Assembly (NCBI GenBank): GCA_017744315.1
Contig: JAGIBN010000009.1
Coordinates: 1-64,000, forward strand
DNA from: Porphyrobacter sp.
GTDB taxonomy: Bacteria > Pseudomonadota > Alphaproteobacteria > Sphingomonadales > Sphingomonadaceae
Length of the DNA: 64,000 nucleotides
Reading direction: 5' to 3'
Positions 23,078-32,704 of this stretch are shown one piece after another (positions within the stretch are counted from its first letter, which is position 1; each line of letters begins with the position of its first letter). The notes beneath the pieces were generated by a model, which saw only the letters and a program-made list of their open reading frames with translations, did no database searches and had not been told where the DNA came from. The position numbers were made by a program, and so were the translations under genes.

Positions 23078-25501
23078 TCAGAAGGCGGCGTCGACCCCGA
23101 TGCGGATCGTGCGCGGGCGGAGCGGCGTGATCTGGTCGCGGCCGACGGCAAAGGGCGTGCCGAGGGCGAATCGGTTGCCCACTTCGTCGGTGAGGTTTGT
23201 CAGGCCGAGCGTGACGCCCAGGTCACTGCGTCCCAGGCGCACGGTCAGGCCGGTATCGAGATAGTCTCCCTGGGTTTCGCCAAGCTCGGGACCGACGCCG
23301 AGGCGCGATCGCCCGACGTAGTTGGCCCAGCCTTGCGCCGTGAGTTCGAGATCGGTCCCGACCGGTCGCCGGTAGTCGAAGCCGATCCGGCCGGAGAAGC
23401 GGGCGACGTTGGGTATTTCCGTGATGTTCTCGAGCAACGAGGCCGGCAAGTCCTCGATCCGGCCCGAGAAATTGGGGATGTCCAGGACGGGCGTGACGCG
23501 CGCGAGGAGCAGGGCTGAGGGCTCGTCGATCTTGCCGTCGTTGTACGTGAAGCCCGCGTCGATCCGGAGAGCGGGGGTTACGGCCACACCGGCGATGATG
23601 GTCGCCGACCAGATCCTGCCGTCGCCGATATTGGCGGTGCTGGGGAGACCCGCGCTGTCGATGAAGTCGGCCTGGATGTCCTTCCACCGCGTGTAGGCCA
23701 CGTTGGCGGCAATATCGAACGGCCCGCTGCCGGGATGGCCGTGGCGCGCGCCCAGTTCGAACGTCGCTATGCGGTCGTTACGGAAGCGGGTGACGAAGTC
23801 GCCGGCGATGGCGAGGCCGCCCGGTCGGAAGCCCTCCTGATAACGCAGGTAGAGCGCCGTGTCGGGGAGAACCGTGGCAACGAGCGATGCCGAGGGAAGG
23901 AACACATCCTCGGTGCGCGACGTGGTCACCGCTGCCATTGACGCTGCCAGAGCCGCTGCGACGTCTTCGCCTTCGCCGCTCAGGCGCGAGCTGGTGTAGC
24001 GCGCCCCGGCGGTCGCGACGAGGCCGTCCAACAGGCGCAGGCTGCCTTCACCATAACCGGTGAATTCATCGATGATATTGGTCACGCCGGTGACGGCCCC
24101 GGGAGTGTTCGGCTCGCCGAGCGTGCGGGTCAGGCTGGTGCGGTTGTGGGTGTAGCTGACCCCCGCAAGCCATCCGAAGCGATCGCCGATCGGCTGCCAC
24201 AAACGTGTCTCGTTGGCGATCATCGCGGTGTCGTTGCGCTGGACGAAAAGGCGTGGGCTGCCGTCGGGGGGGGTAGCGTCGTACCGTTCTTCCAGGTCTT
24301 GACCGGTGACCCCGGTCGACGTTTTGAATTGCACGTCGCCCAGCTGGCCGGTCAGGACCACCTGGCCCTGGGCAAAGTCGGTGTCGAAACCCTCGGTCAC
24401 CGATGCAGCGCGGCTTAGCGGCGGGCCGTCGCGATCGGCGTACTGGCTGTCGCGACCGTCGGTCTGCTGCGCGACCCCGATAAGATCGACGGTCCAGTCA
24501 TCGCTGAGAGCCACGCGAGCCATGGCTCTACCGCTGTAGATCTGCGTGCGGTTCACGTTCTCTTCGCCGAGCAGCGGCTTGTCGATGTAGCCGCCCTGCG
24601 TCTCCAGGTTGACGGTGAAACGCAAGGCCGCGCGGTCGCCGACCAGCGGGAGGTTCGCGGTCGCGCTGGCATCGGCGCCGAGAGCGCCGTGCTGCGTCGC
24701 GCTGCCTCCGACCATGGCCGAGCCACCGGCTACGCCCATTTCCGGATCGTTCGGCACCAGCCGGATGATACCGCCGAGCGAGCCCGCTCCATAGAGCGTG
24801 CCCTGAGGACCTTCGAGCACCTCGACGCGCTTGAGGTCCGACAGCCGCAAGTCCGGATCGGGCGCGTTGTAGCTCAGGCGCAAGTCGCCGAGGTACTGGC
24901 CGACGGTCGACTGAGTCGGCCCGGTAAAGCTTGAATCCGCGATCCCGCGCACGAACAGCTTGTTGCGGCCGCTGCCGAGGTAAGTCGAAGCGACGGTCGG
25001 AACTCGCTGGGTGATCTTCTCGGTCCCGCCGACGCCTCCGAACTCCAGGTCCTCGCCGTCGATCATCTCCACCTGGCCCGGATAGTCCGACAGTGTCACG
25101 CCGCGCTTGCTGGCGATGACCACGATCTCGGAAGCTTCTTCAGCCGGCGGGGCACTGGCCACCGGCGCGGGACGAGGGGCGGGCGTCGGGACCGGTCGCG
25201 CGGCGACGGGCTGAGCCGCCACCAGGCGCCAGCCGCTCGGGCCGGCGGGTACCGCGCGGGCACCAGCGGCGCGCGCGAGCCGGGCCACGGCTTCCTGGGC
25301 CGAGAAGCGCCCGCGGATGGCTGTGACCGAGCGCTTCGCGATCACGCTGTCGGTGATGATAATGCTGGTTCCAGTCTGCCGCGCTATGACGATCGCAGCT
25401 TGCCCGGCCTGGCCGGCAGGAGCGCTCACGGCGACTTCCTCGGCATAGGCCGGTGCGCTGGCGACGCACGCCGCAAAGCAGATCCACCTCCCCAAACGCA
25501 T
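23078..25501 (-). CDS. transducing TonB-dependent receptor with N-terminal STN domain
   Basis: 807 residues. Signal peptide to about residue 20, then an STN (secretin/TonB N-terminal) domain at about 30-95 (ARQTGTSIIITDSVI, RGRFSAQEAVARLARAAG). STN is the periplasmic module that FecA-type receptors use to signal to FecR. A Pro/Ala linker, a plug (about 120-245, with YGAGSLGGIIRLVPN) and a barrel ending Val-Asp-Ala-Ala-Phe follow. The stop of fecR lies 2 bases before its start, giving the order sigma-FecR-receptor. The ligand is not identifiable; the single downstream gene is an autotransporter, not an ABC transporter or degradative enzyme. Confidence 0.92.
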   Translation of the reverse strand: MRLGRWICFAACVASAPAYAEEVAVSAPAGQAGQAAIVIARQTGTSIIITDSVIAKRSVTAIRGRFSAQEAVARLARAAGARAVPAGPSGWRLVAAQPVAARPVPTPAPRPAPVASAPPAEEASEIVVIASKRGVTLSDYPGQVEMIDGEDLEFGGVGGTEKITQRVPTVASTYLGSGRNKLFVRGIADSSFTGPTQSTVGQYLGDLRLSYNAPDPDLRLSDLKRVEVLEGPQGTLYGAGSLGGIIRLVPNDPEMGVAGGSAMVGGSATQHGALGADASATANLPLVGDRAALRFTVNLETQGGYIDKPLLGEENVNRTQIYSGRAMARVALSDDWTVDLIGVAQQTDGRDSQYADRDGPPLSRAASVTEGFDTDFAQGQVVLTGQLGDVQFKTSTGVTGQDLEERYDATPPDGSPRLFVQRNDTAMIANETRLWQPIGDRFGWLAGVSYTHNRTSLTRTLGEPNTPGAVTGVTNIIDEFTGYGEGSLRLLDGLVATAGARYTSSRLSGEGEDVAAALAASMAAVTTSRTEDVFLPSASLVATVLPDTALYLRYQEGFRPGGLAIAGDFVTRFRNDRIATFELGARHGHPGSGPFDIAANVAYTRWKDIQADFIDSAGLPSTANIGDGRIWSATIIAGVAVTPALRIDAGFTYNDGKIDEPSALLLARVTPVLDIPNFSGRIEDLPASLLENITEIPNVARFSGRIGFDYRRPVGTDLELTAQGWANYVGRSRLGVGPELGETQGDYLDTGLTVRLGRSDLGVTLGLTNLTDEVGNRFALGTPFAVGRDQITPLRPRTIRIGVDAAF

Positions 25502-25503
25502 GA

Positions 25504-26427
25504 CTAGTTCGCTTCGATCTCCCAGGCCTCGCCGTCCTTGCGGACAGCCAGTCCGAGCAACGGACCGAGCGATTGCGGATCGGCGCGGATGGGCTCGATC
25601 AGGAGGCTTCCGGACACGCGATGGGTCGCAGAGCCCGGAGCGACCTCAAACGCGAGGCCGGTCGCGCGCGACAAGTCCGACGCGACATCGGCGAGCATCG
25701 CGTCGTGATAAGTCAGCCGCCCTTCGCGCCATTCGCCGACCTCTTCGGTGACGACCTCACCCACTTGATATCGGCCAGAAGCCGTATCGAGCGAGAGCAT
25801 CTGCCCGCGCGAGACCTGCACGTTTTGGTTCTTGGGATTGAGCACCACCGCGCCTTCCGACACGGCCACCGACAGTGCGCCCTGCGCGCGCTTCACGTCA
25901 AAGATCGTGCCCACGTCCACCAGCGTATCGTCCCCAACCGTCACCCTGAACGGCGCAGAGACATCGTGAATCACGGTGAACAGGGCCTGACCCTGTTCGA
26001 GTGAGGCCACGCGCGGATCGCTCCGGTCGAGCACGATGCGGGAGCCACCGGCGAGCGCGATCTGGCTGCCATCGTCCAGCTTGACCAACTGCACCTCGCC
26101 GGGCGCCGTTTCGATCGTGTAACTGCCGCCGCGGAACTGCCAGGCGCCGAACGCAGCGACCAACGCCAGCGTCAGCGCCGCGGCTCCACCCATCCACCGG
26201 CGCCGCGTCTGCCCGTGGACCGGCAGGTCGTCATTCTCCGCCGCGGGGATCGAGGGCAGGGCTTGGGCCGCCTCGCCCACTGCAGCCACGACCGTGTCGT
26301 AGGCGAGCGAGTGCGCCGGATCGGCCTCGAGCCAGGTGGTGAAGCCGTCCCAGTCGTCGAACGCCGGGTCGCCGGTTCGCACTGCCCAGGCGATGGCTTG
26401 ATCGCGCATAGATTCGTTAGCCGTCAT
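25504..26427 (-). CDS. FecR family anti-sigma factor
   Basis: 307 residues. An N-terminal cytoplasmic sigma-binding region (about 8-50, with AIAWAVRTGDPAFDDWDGFTTWL) precedes a single transmembrane helix (about 77-96). The periplasmic FecR domain (about 100-195) has the family pattern APGEVQLVKLDDGS, RSDPRVASLEQGQALFTV and VGTIFDVKR. A C-terminal STN-like region (about 225-307) ends at Ala-Asn. FecR proteins hold or activate a partner ECF sigma factor depending on signals from the receptor's STN domain. The start follows an AGGAGA site, 39 bases after the sigma gene. Confidence 0.93.
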   Translation of the reverse strand: MTANESMRDQAIAWAVRTGDPAFDDWDGFTTWLEADPAHSLAYDTVVAAVGEAAQALPSIPAAENDDLPVHGQTRRRWMGGAAALTLALVAAFGAWQFRGGSYTIETAPGEVQLVKLDDGSQIALAGGSRIVLDRSDPRVASLEQGQALFTVIHDVSAPFRVTVGDDTLVDVGTIFDVKRAQGALSVAVSEGAVVLNPKNQNVQVSRGQMLSLDTASGRYQVGEVVTEEVGEWREGRLTYHDAMLADVASDLSRATGLAFEVAPGSATHRVSGSLLIEPIRADPQSLGPLLGLAVRKDGEAWEIEAN

Positions 26428-26466
26428 TCGCCGTGTCTCCTGCAGGCAAGGACGGAGTCGTTGGGT

Positions 26467-27051
26467 TCAAGCCTCATCAATCCGCTCTTTCAACTGCGCC
26501 AGCACCGCGTAGGCCCGCCTCAGATCGCTCTCGACGGTGCTGAGGCTCACACCGAATTCTTCCGCCACCTGGCGCTGTGGGATGTCGTCCACCCGGTGCC
26601 TGCGAAAGATCGCCGCAGGCCGGTCACCAAGCGTGGCGAGGGCTTCGGTGACCAATCGCGCCTGCTGGTGGCCGATCATGTGCCGTTCCACCGAAGGCGC
26701 GTCGGATACGCCCGGCACGGCGCCATCCTGAGTCTCGCTCCAAGCGTGGTCTCGCCGGCTCGCCTGACTTGCAGCACGGTAGCGATCGATCATCAGCGTG
26801 TCCGCCATGCGGAACAGGTAGGACAGCGGGGATGCGACCGGGCCAGAGGTCCCTTTCGCGATCTTGAGCCAGATCTCCTGCAGGAGATCGTCCGCAGCCT
26901 CTCCCGCCCCGCGTGCGACCAGAAAGCGCAGCAGGCGATCGCGATGCTCGAGGTAAGCGGCCTCGAGCCCTGCACTAGAACGATCGGCGGACAATCCCAA
27001 CAACCCTCGGCCCAACAATTCTCGGCTCGTGCGCCGAAGTAGTCGGGCCAA
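26467..27051 (-). CDS. FecI-type ECF RNA polymerase sigma factor
   Basis: Up to 194 residues. Region 2 (about 30-100) contains DLLQEIWLKIAKG and SYLFRMADTLMIDRYRA; region 4 (about 135-190) has the helix-turn-helix IPQRQVAEEFGVSLSTVESDLRRAYA. It should direct polymerase to the FecR/receptor operon and, possibly, the autotransporter. The start is uncertain: the frame begins with TTG at 27051, while a TTG at 26994 lies about 9 bases after a GAGGG and gives a more usual length. It is the first gene of the minus-strand cassette. Confidence 0.9.
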   Translation of the reverse strand: MARLLRRTSRELLGRGLLGLSADRSSAGLEAAYLEHRDRLLRFLVARGAGEAADDLLQEIWLKIAKGTSGPVASPLSYLFRMADTLMIDRYRAASQASRRDHAWSETQDGAVPGVSDAPSVERHMIGHQQARLVTEALATLGDRPAAIFRRHRVDDIPQRQVAEEFGVSLSTVESDLRRAYAVLAQLKERIDEA

Positions 27052-27088
27052 GCGAGTTTTGGAAGGGCGAGCCTCCCGCAGGCCCTCC

Positions 27089-27760
27089 TTAGGCGAAGGC
27101 AGTGGCGGTCGACTCCCTACCGATGATCAGTCCGTAGATGGCCACACCCATCGCCAGCGAAACCACGCTTGTCGCACTCGTGGCGAGTTGTCCGACGACG
27201 ATACCGACCGGATCGGCCGGGTCGAACATGATCGTGCAGGCGATGATGACGGCGATCAAGGGCAGGAGCAGCGCAAACAGCGCCCCGAGAATCGTGAACT
27301 CTGAGCCCCTGGTCCGCTCCCAGCTCTCTCCGAGAGCCTGCTTGATCCCGTCGCCCCGGGCGATGAGCAAGGGCTGGGCGATGATCCAGCGGGCCATGAT
27401 CACCAGGCCCGGGATGATGATCAGAATCATGCCTGCCGTGACTCCCAGGGTGTAGAGGATCGACAGCCCGACATACGGAAGGAACACGTCCCCTTCGGTC
27501 CTTGAGATAAGACCGGTCCGGCGCAGCAGGATGTCAAACAGCAGATAGGCCGAGACAACCCCGACCACGAACTTGCCGAGCGCGATGACCAGTTGGTCCA
27601 TCGGCTGGGTCATGCCCACCGTGAAGTATCCTATCGCCGAATTGATAAGCGTGAGGCCAGCGGCGTAGATCAGCACGGGCATTATGCAGTGCTCGATCAC
27701 GGCCAGCGTCTTCTCGATGATGGTGCCGATCTTCAGGTTGCGCGATGTCAGCATTACCAT
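27089..27760 (-). CDS. multi-pass membrane protein, glycerophosphodiesterase-membrane-domain-like
   Basis: 223 residues with about five or six hydrophobic helices and few charged loops. The N-terminal helix-loop (KIGTIIEKTLAVIEHCIMPV) and the central IIPGLVIMARWIIAQPLLIA segment resemble the membrane domain found at the N-terminus of some glycerophosphoryl diester phosphodiesterases, and in stand-alone proteins. No catalytic domain is attached. It ends 37 bases from the sigma factor start on the same strand but has its own unrelated character. Function unknown. Confidence 0.65.
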   Translation of the reverse strand: MVMLTSRNLKIGTIIEKTLAVIEHCIMPVLIYAAGLTLINSAIGYFTVGMTQPMDQLVIALGKFVVGVVSAYLLFDILLRRTGLISRTEGDVFLPYVGLSILYTLGVTAGMILIIIPGLVIMARWIIAQPLLIARGDGIKQALGESWERTRGSEFTILGALFALLLPLIAVIIACTIMFDPADPVGIVVGQLATSATSVVSLAMGVAIYGLIIGRESTATAFA

Positions 27761-27895
27761 GTCGTCTCTCCCCCCTGGGTGAGCGACACACTCGGATCAT
27801 CGGCGCGCTAGTCAAGGGGCAAAGTCTGTGGGCTGCTTTGCGGCCGATGCGGTTGCCGAATTGCGCGCAGGGCGTTGCGCGGTTAGGTGAGCGCC

Positions 27896-28564
27896 ATGGT
27901 CCGTGTCCTGCGCTTCCTTGTCTGGGCCCTCATCTGGTTTGTCGGTCTCAGCTTTCTCCTCGTCATCCTGTTCCGGTTCGTCCCGGTACCGGTGACGGCG
28001 ACTATGCTGATGGACCCCAATGGCATCACCAAGGACTGGACCCCGCTCAGCCGCATCGACCGCAATATGGTCGCGGCCGTGATCGCGGCGGAGGACGGCA
28101 AGTTCTGTCAGCACGACGGCTTCGACCGAGAGGCGATCGAGAAAGCGATCGAGCGTAACGCCAAGGGCGGCCGCATCCGGGGCGGTTCCACCATCAGCCA
28201 GCAGACCGCCAAAAACGTGTTCCTGTGGCAAGGCGGCGGCTATTTCCGCAAGGGGCTGGAGGCTTGGTTCACGCTGCTGATCGAACAGATCTGGGGCAAG
28301 CGGCGGATCATGGAGGTCTACCTCAACGTCGCCGAGACCGGGATCGGGACTTATGGCGTCGAGGCCGGGGCTGAGCGGTATTACGACCATTCGGCGGCGA
28401 AGCTGAGCCGGACGGAAGCGGCGCGCATGGCTGCGGCACTGCCTCTGCCCAAGGAGCGCGAGGTGAACAGCCCCGGCGGCTTCACGCGCCGCTATGGCAA
28501 CACCATCCAGGCCCGCATCGGCTCCGTCCGGCGTGACGGGCTCGACGCTTGCGTCTACGATTGA
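27896..28564 (+). CDS. mtgA: monofunctional peptidoglycan transglycosylase
   Basis: 222 residues: a short cytoplasmic start, one membrane anchor (about 5-30) and a GT51 domain. The conserved blocks are IAAEDGKF (catalytic Glu), RIRGGSTISQQTAKNVFLW, KRRIMEVYLNVAETG and YGVEAGAERYY. The enzyme polymerises lipid II glycan chains at the outer face of the inner membrane without a transpeptidase domain. The ATG at 27896 sits 5 bases after AGGTGA; a GTG at 27887 is the alternative. The next gene starts within 6 bases of its stop. Confidence 0.95.
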   Translation: MVRVLRFLVWALIWFVGLSFLLVILFRFVPVPVTATMLMDPNGITKDWTPLSRIDRNMVAAVIAAEDGKFCQHDGFDREAIEKAIERNAKGGRIRGGSTISQQTAKNVFLWQGGGYFRKGLEAWFTLLIEQIWGKRRIMEVYLNVAETGIGTYGVEAGAERYYDHSAAKLSRTEAARMAAALPLPKEREVNSPGGFTRRYGNTIQARIGSVRRDGLDACVYD

Positions 28565-28569
28565 GCACG

Positions 28570-29508
28570 ATGGGCGCCGGACATTCACATAACCACGACC
28601 ATGGCCACGGGCATGGTCACAGCCATGCGCCGGCGAATTATGGCCGTGCGTTCGCGATCGGGATACTGCTCAACTCCGCCTTCGTGCTGATCGAGGCCGG
28701 GTTCGGTCTGTGGTCGGGCTCGATGGCGCTGGTGGCGGACGCGGGACATAACCTGTCGGACGTACTCAGCCTGCTGATCGCCTGGGGCGCGGCCTATATG
28801 AGCGGGCTGCCGGCGAACAACCGCTTCACTTATGGCTACAAGTCGAGCTCGATCCTCGCGGCGCTGGCCAATGCCTGCCTGCTGTTGGTGGCCATCGGGG
28901 CGATCCTGTACGAGACCGTCAACCGCCTGTTCGATCCCGCGCCCGTACAGGGCTGGACGATGATCGCGGTCGCCGGGGTCGGCATCGTGGTCAACGGCGC
29001 CACCGCGCTGATGTTCGCCAGCGGACGCAAGCACGACATCAACATCCGCGGGGCTTACCTGCACATGGCGGCGGACGCGCTGGTTTCGGTCGGCGTGGTG
29101 ATCGCAGGGGCCGTGATCCTGTATACCGGTGCCTATTGGGTCGACCCGGTGACGAGCCTGATCATCGTCGCGGTGATCGCCGGCGGCACCTGGGGCCTGC
29201 TCAAGGACAGCGTGAAAATGGGCCTGTTGGCGGTGCCGGACTCGATCGATGAGTCCGAAGTGCGCGCCTACCTTGAAGGTCTGCCCGGCGTGACGGCCGT
29301 CCACGACCTGCACATCTGGCCCATGAGCACGACGGAAACGGCGCTCACCGCGCATATCGTCATGCCCGCCGGCCAGCCGGGCGACAGCTTCCTGCACGAT
29401 GTCGCACACGAGCTCGATCACCGCTTCCACATTGGCCACGCGACCGTGCAGGTAGAGACGGGCCACGAGCACGACTGCAGCCTGCGTGAGGCGCATGGGC
29501 ATGGTTGA
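28570..29508 (+). CDS. cation diffusion facilitator family transporter (Zn/Co type)
   Basis: 312 residues. A His-rich tail opens the protein (HSHNHDHGHGHGHSH, about 5-19), followed by six transmembrane helices. Metal-site residues lie in helix II (ALVADAGHNLSDVLS, the HxxxD motif) and helix V (HMAADALVSVGV). A cytoplasmic C-terminal domain contains VHDLHIWPMS. The family exports Zn(II), Co(II) or similar metals in exchange for protons; the His stretch fits zinc or cobalt. It closely follows mtgA and overlaps the next gene, so the three may be co-transcribed. A TTG at 28561 is an alternative start. Confidence 0.92.
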   Translation: MGAGHSHNHDHGHGHGHSHAPANYGRAFAIGILLNSAFVLIEAGFGLWSGSMALVADAGHNLSDVLSLLIAWGAAYMSGLPANNRFTYGYKSSSILAALANACLLLVAIGAILYETVNRLFDPAPVQGWTMIAVAGVGIVVNGATALMFASGRKHDINIRGAYLHMAADALVSVGVVIAGAVILYTGAYWVDPVTSLIIVAVIAGGTWGLLKDSVKMGLLAVPDSIDESEVRAYLEGLPGVTAVHDLHIWPMSTTETALTAHIVMPAGQPGDSFLHDVAHELDHRFHIGHATVQVETGHEHDCSLREAHGHG

Positions 29509-29995
29509 TACGGTTCGGGAAGGCGGATGTGGCTGCGGCCATGTACGCTACCGGGTCGTGGGCGAGCCGATCTTCGTCAACAACTGCCATTGCCGGCTAT
29601 GCCAGCAGCAGACCGGCTCGACTTCGGTGGTCAACGCCTTCTTCGAAGGAGAGCGGATCACGCTGCTGCAGGGCGAGCTGAAGGATCACGCGGTAACCGC
29701 TGGAAGCGGCGGGCGGCATCTGATCTGCCGCTGCGCCAAATGCGGCTCGGCGCTGTGGAGCATCTACCCCCGCCTTGGCAGGCTGGGGGCGGGGGTGCGA
29801 GTCGGCACTTTGGACGATCCCGGCGCCTTTCGGCCTGACGCGGTCATCTTCACCGAGAGCAAGATGCCGTGGGTCACACTGCCTGAGGGCATCCCGGCGT
29901 TCGAGACGGTCTACAACCAGTTCGAACTGCTCCCGCCGGAGCGGGTCGCCCGGCTCGAAGCACTGATCGAAAGACGGAAGGCGGGCGAGGGCTGA
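29501..29995 (+). CDS. GFA family Zn-binding protein
   Basis: About 164 residues with the Cys pattern of the glutathione-dependent formaldehyde-activating fold: GGCGCG near the start, NNCHCRLCQQQTGS (about 29-42), and CRCAKCGSALW (about 72-82). Those Cys bind structural and catalytic zinc. Most family members have unknown substrates, so formaldehyde activity should not be assumed. The start is the ATG at 29501, giving an 8-base overlap with the transporter gene; ATG 29495 and GTG 29486 are alternatives. Confidence 0.88.
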   Translation: MVDTVREGGCGCGHVRYRVVGEPIFVNNCHCRLCQQQTGSTSVVNAFFEGERITLLQGELKDHAVTAGSGGRHLICRCAKCGSALWSIYPRLGRLGAGVRVGTLDDPGAFRPDAVIFTESKMPWVTLPEGIPAFETVYNQFELLPPERVARLEALIERRKAGEG

Positions 29996-29998
29996 AGC

Positions 29999-30331
29999 CT
30001 AGCGATCGGCGCGTTGCGCAAACCACAGGTGGGTGGCGTGTATGGCGGCAAACACCAGGCCGATCCCGATCAGGGCCACAACCGCCAGAGTGCGTTCACC
30101 ATCAGGCGTAGCGAAAACGATCCCGCTGGCGACGAGGGCCAGACTCACCGTCCCCAACGCCGGCGTCAGGGCTAATGCCAGGTGCGGACTGGCCCAAGAC
30201 GTGGGTTCGCCTGTGAACGACCAGTGCATCACCACACGATCACGCCCGGCAAAATGCGGACGAAACCAGCGGGATATCAACCAGAGCAGGGCAGCGAGTA
30301 TCGCGGCAGTGGCGAATACCAGGAAAGCCAC
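29999..30331 (-). CDS. small membrane protein, DUF1648-like
   Basis: 110 residues from a GTG, with three predicted membrane helices. The first extramembrane segment (GRDRVVMHWSFTGEPTSWASP) resembles the DUF1648 motif found in SdpI-like and other small membrane proteins. It converges with the GFA gene with 3 bases between stops, and its start lies 9 bases after the clpX stop on the same strand. No function is known. Confidence 0.6.
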   Translation of the reverse strand: MAFLVFATAAILAALLWLISRWFRPHFAGRDRVVMHWSFTGEPTSWASPHLALALTPALGTVSLALVASGIVFATPDGERTLAVVALIGIGLVFAAIHATHLWFAQRADR

Positions 30332-30340
30332 TGCCGGAGA

Positions 30341-31609
<1,269 letters not shown>

Positions 31610-31764
31610 GCTCTCGTCCATTGGTCCGGACGCCGCCCGCAGTTGGACGCGTCAGGGAATCGTCTTCGGAATGTAGCTCCGAAGGACGCAATATCAATTG
31701 CGTCAACCTTAATTGCCCCGACTTGCTCTAGCCTGAAGGGGCAAGGTTGCCAAATTACTACGGG

Positions 31765-31792
31765 CCGGGAGCGCTTTGGTGCACGCTCCCGG
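31765..31792 (-). terminator. hairpin between clpP and clpX
   Basis: CCGGGAGCG (31765-31773) pairs perfectly with CGCTCCCGG (31784-31792) around a 10-base loop, 13 bases beyond the clpP stop. On the minus strand only a broken AT stretch follows, not a clear U run, so it may be a partial terminator or an RNA-stabilising structure. Confidence 0.5.
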
Positions 31793-31804
31793 ATAGGTGC
31801 CGGG

Positions 31805-32506
31805 CTATTCCGGAGCACCCCCCGACCCACTTTCGACACCGGTTTCTTCATCCTTCGGACGATGCGCGAACACCTTGTCGACGATACCGAACTTCAGCGC
31901 CTCTTCCGCTTCGAGGAAGGTGTCGCGATCGAGCGCCTTCTCGATATCGGTCAGGCTCTGCCCGGTATACTTCACATAAAGATCGTTCATCCGCCGGCGG
32001 ATACGCAGGATCTCGCGAGCCTGGATCTCGATGTCCGACGCCATGCCGCGGGCGCCGCCGCTGGGCTGGTGGACCATGATGCGGGCGTTGGGGAGCGCGA
32101 CGCGCATGCCCGGTTCACCCGCCGCCAGCAGGAAGCTGCCCATCGAAGCCGCCTGGCCGACGCACACGGTGCGGACCTTGGGCTTGATGTACTGCATGGT
32201 GTCGTGGATCGCCATGCCGGCCGTCACCACGCCGCCCGGCGAGTTGATGTACATCGAGATATCTTGCGAATTCTCGCTCTCGAGGAACAGCAGCTGCGCC
32301 ACGATCAGCGAAGCCATGTTGTCCTCTACCTCGCCGGTCACGAACACGATTCGCTCCCGCAGAAGGCGGCTGAAAATGTCGAAGCTGCGCTCACCGCGGC
32401 TGGTGCTTTCCACGACCACGGGCACGAGCGCCCCGGTCGTCGGGTCCATATGGAACTTGCCCTGGGCCCCGTAAGTCCCGCCGCTGCCGCCGAACACGTC
32501 GATCAT
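31805..32506 (-). CDS. clpP: ATP-dependent Clp protease proteolytic subunit
   Basis: 233 residues. The Ser-His-Asp triad is complete: Ser121 in GQAASMG, His146 in MVHQPSGG and Asp195 in [11 protein letters not shown]. The N-terminal 20 residues (Gly-rich, [16 protein letters not shown]) precede the usual start of the mature subunit and may be a short pro-region. An AGAGGA site is 5 bases from the ATG. It forms the tetradecameric chamber used by ClpX (next gene) and ClpA. Confidence 0.97.
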   Translation of the reverse strand: MIDVFGGSGGTYGAQGKFHMDPTTGALVPVVVESTSRGERSFDIFSRLLRERIVFVTGEVEDNMASLIVAQLLFLESENSQDISMYINSPGGVVTAGMAIHDTMQYIKPKVRTVCVGQAASMGSFLLAAGEPGMRVALPNARIMVHQPSGGARGMASDIEIQAREILRIRRRMNDLYVKYTGQSLTDIEKALDRDTFLEAEEALKFGIVDKVFAHRPKDEETGVESGSGGAPE

Positions 32507-32704
32507 GAAAGTCCTCTCGTCTTGAAACAGCGCCTATGTCGCGTCTCCCCGGCAGTTCTTCAAGGCCGTTCGTTGACCATCCCCGGTTCCGAGCCCGTGG
32601 AGCCGTTCGTCGGACGGGATTGACACCTCGTCGATACAGGTCGCAGTTACCGTATTGAGGGCGTAAGGCACCTCCAATAACTACAACTGTAATCGAGGGG
32701 TTGG

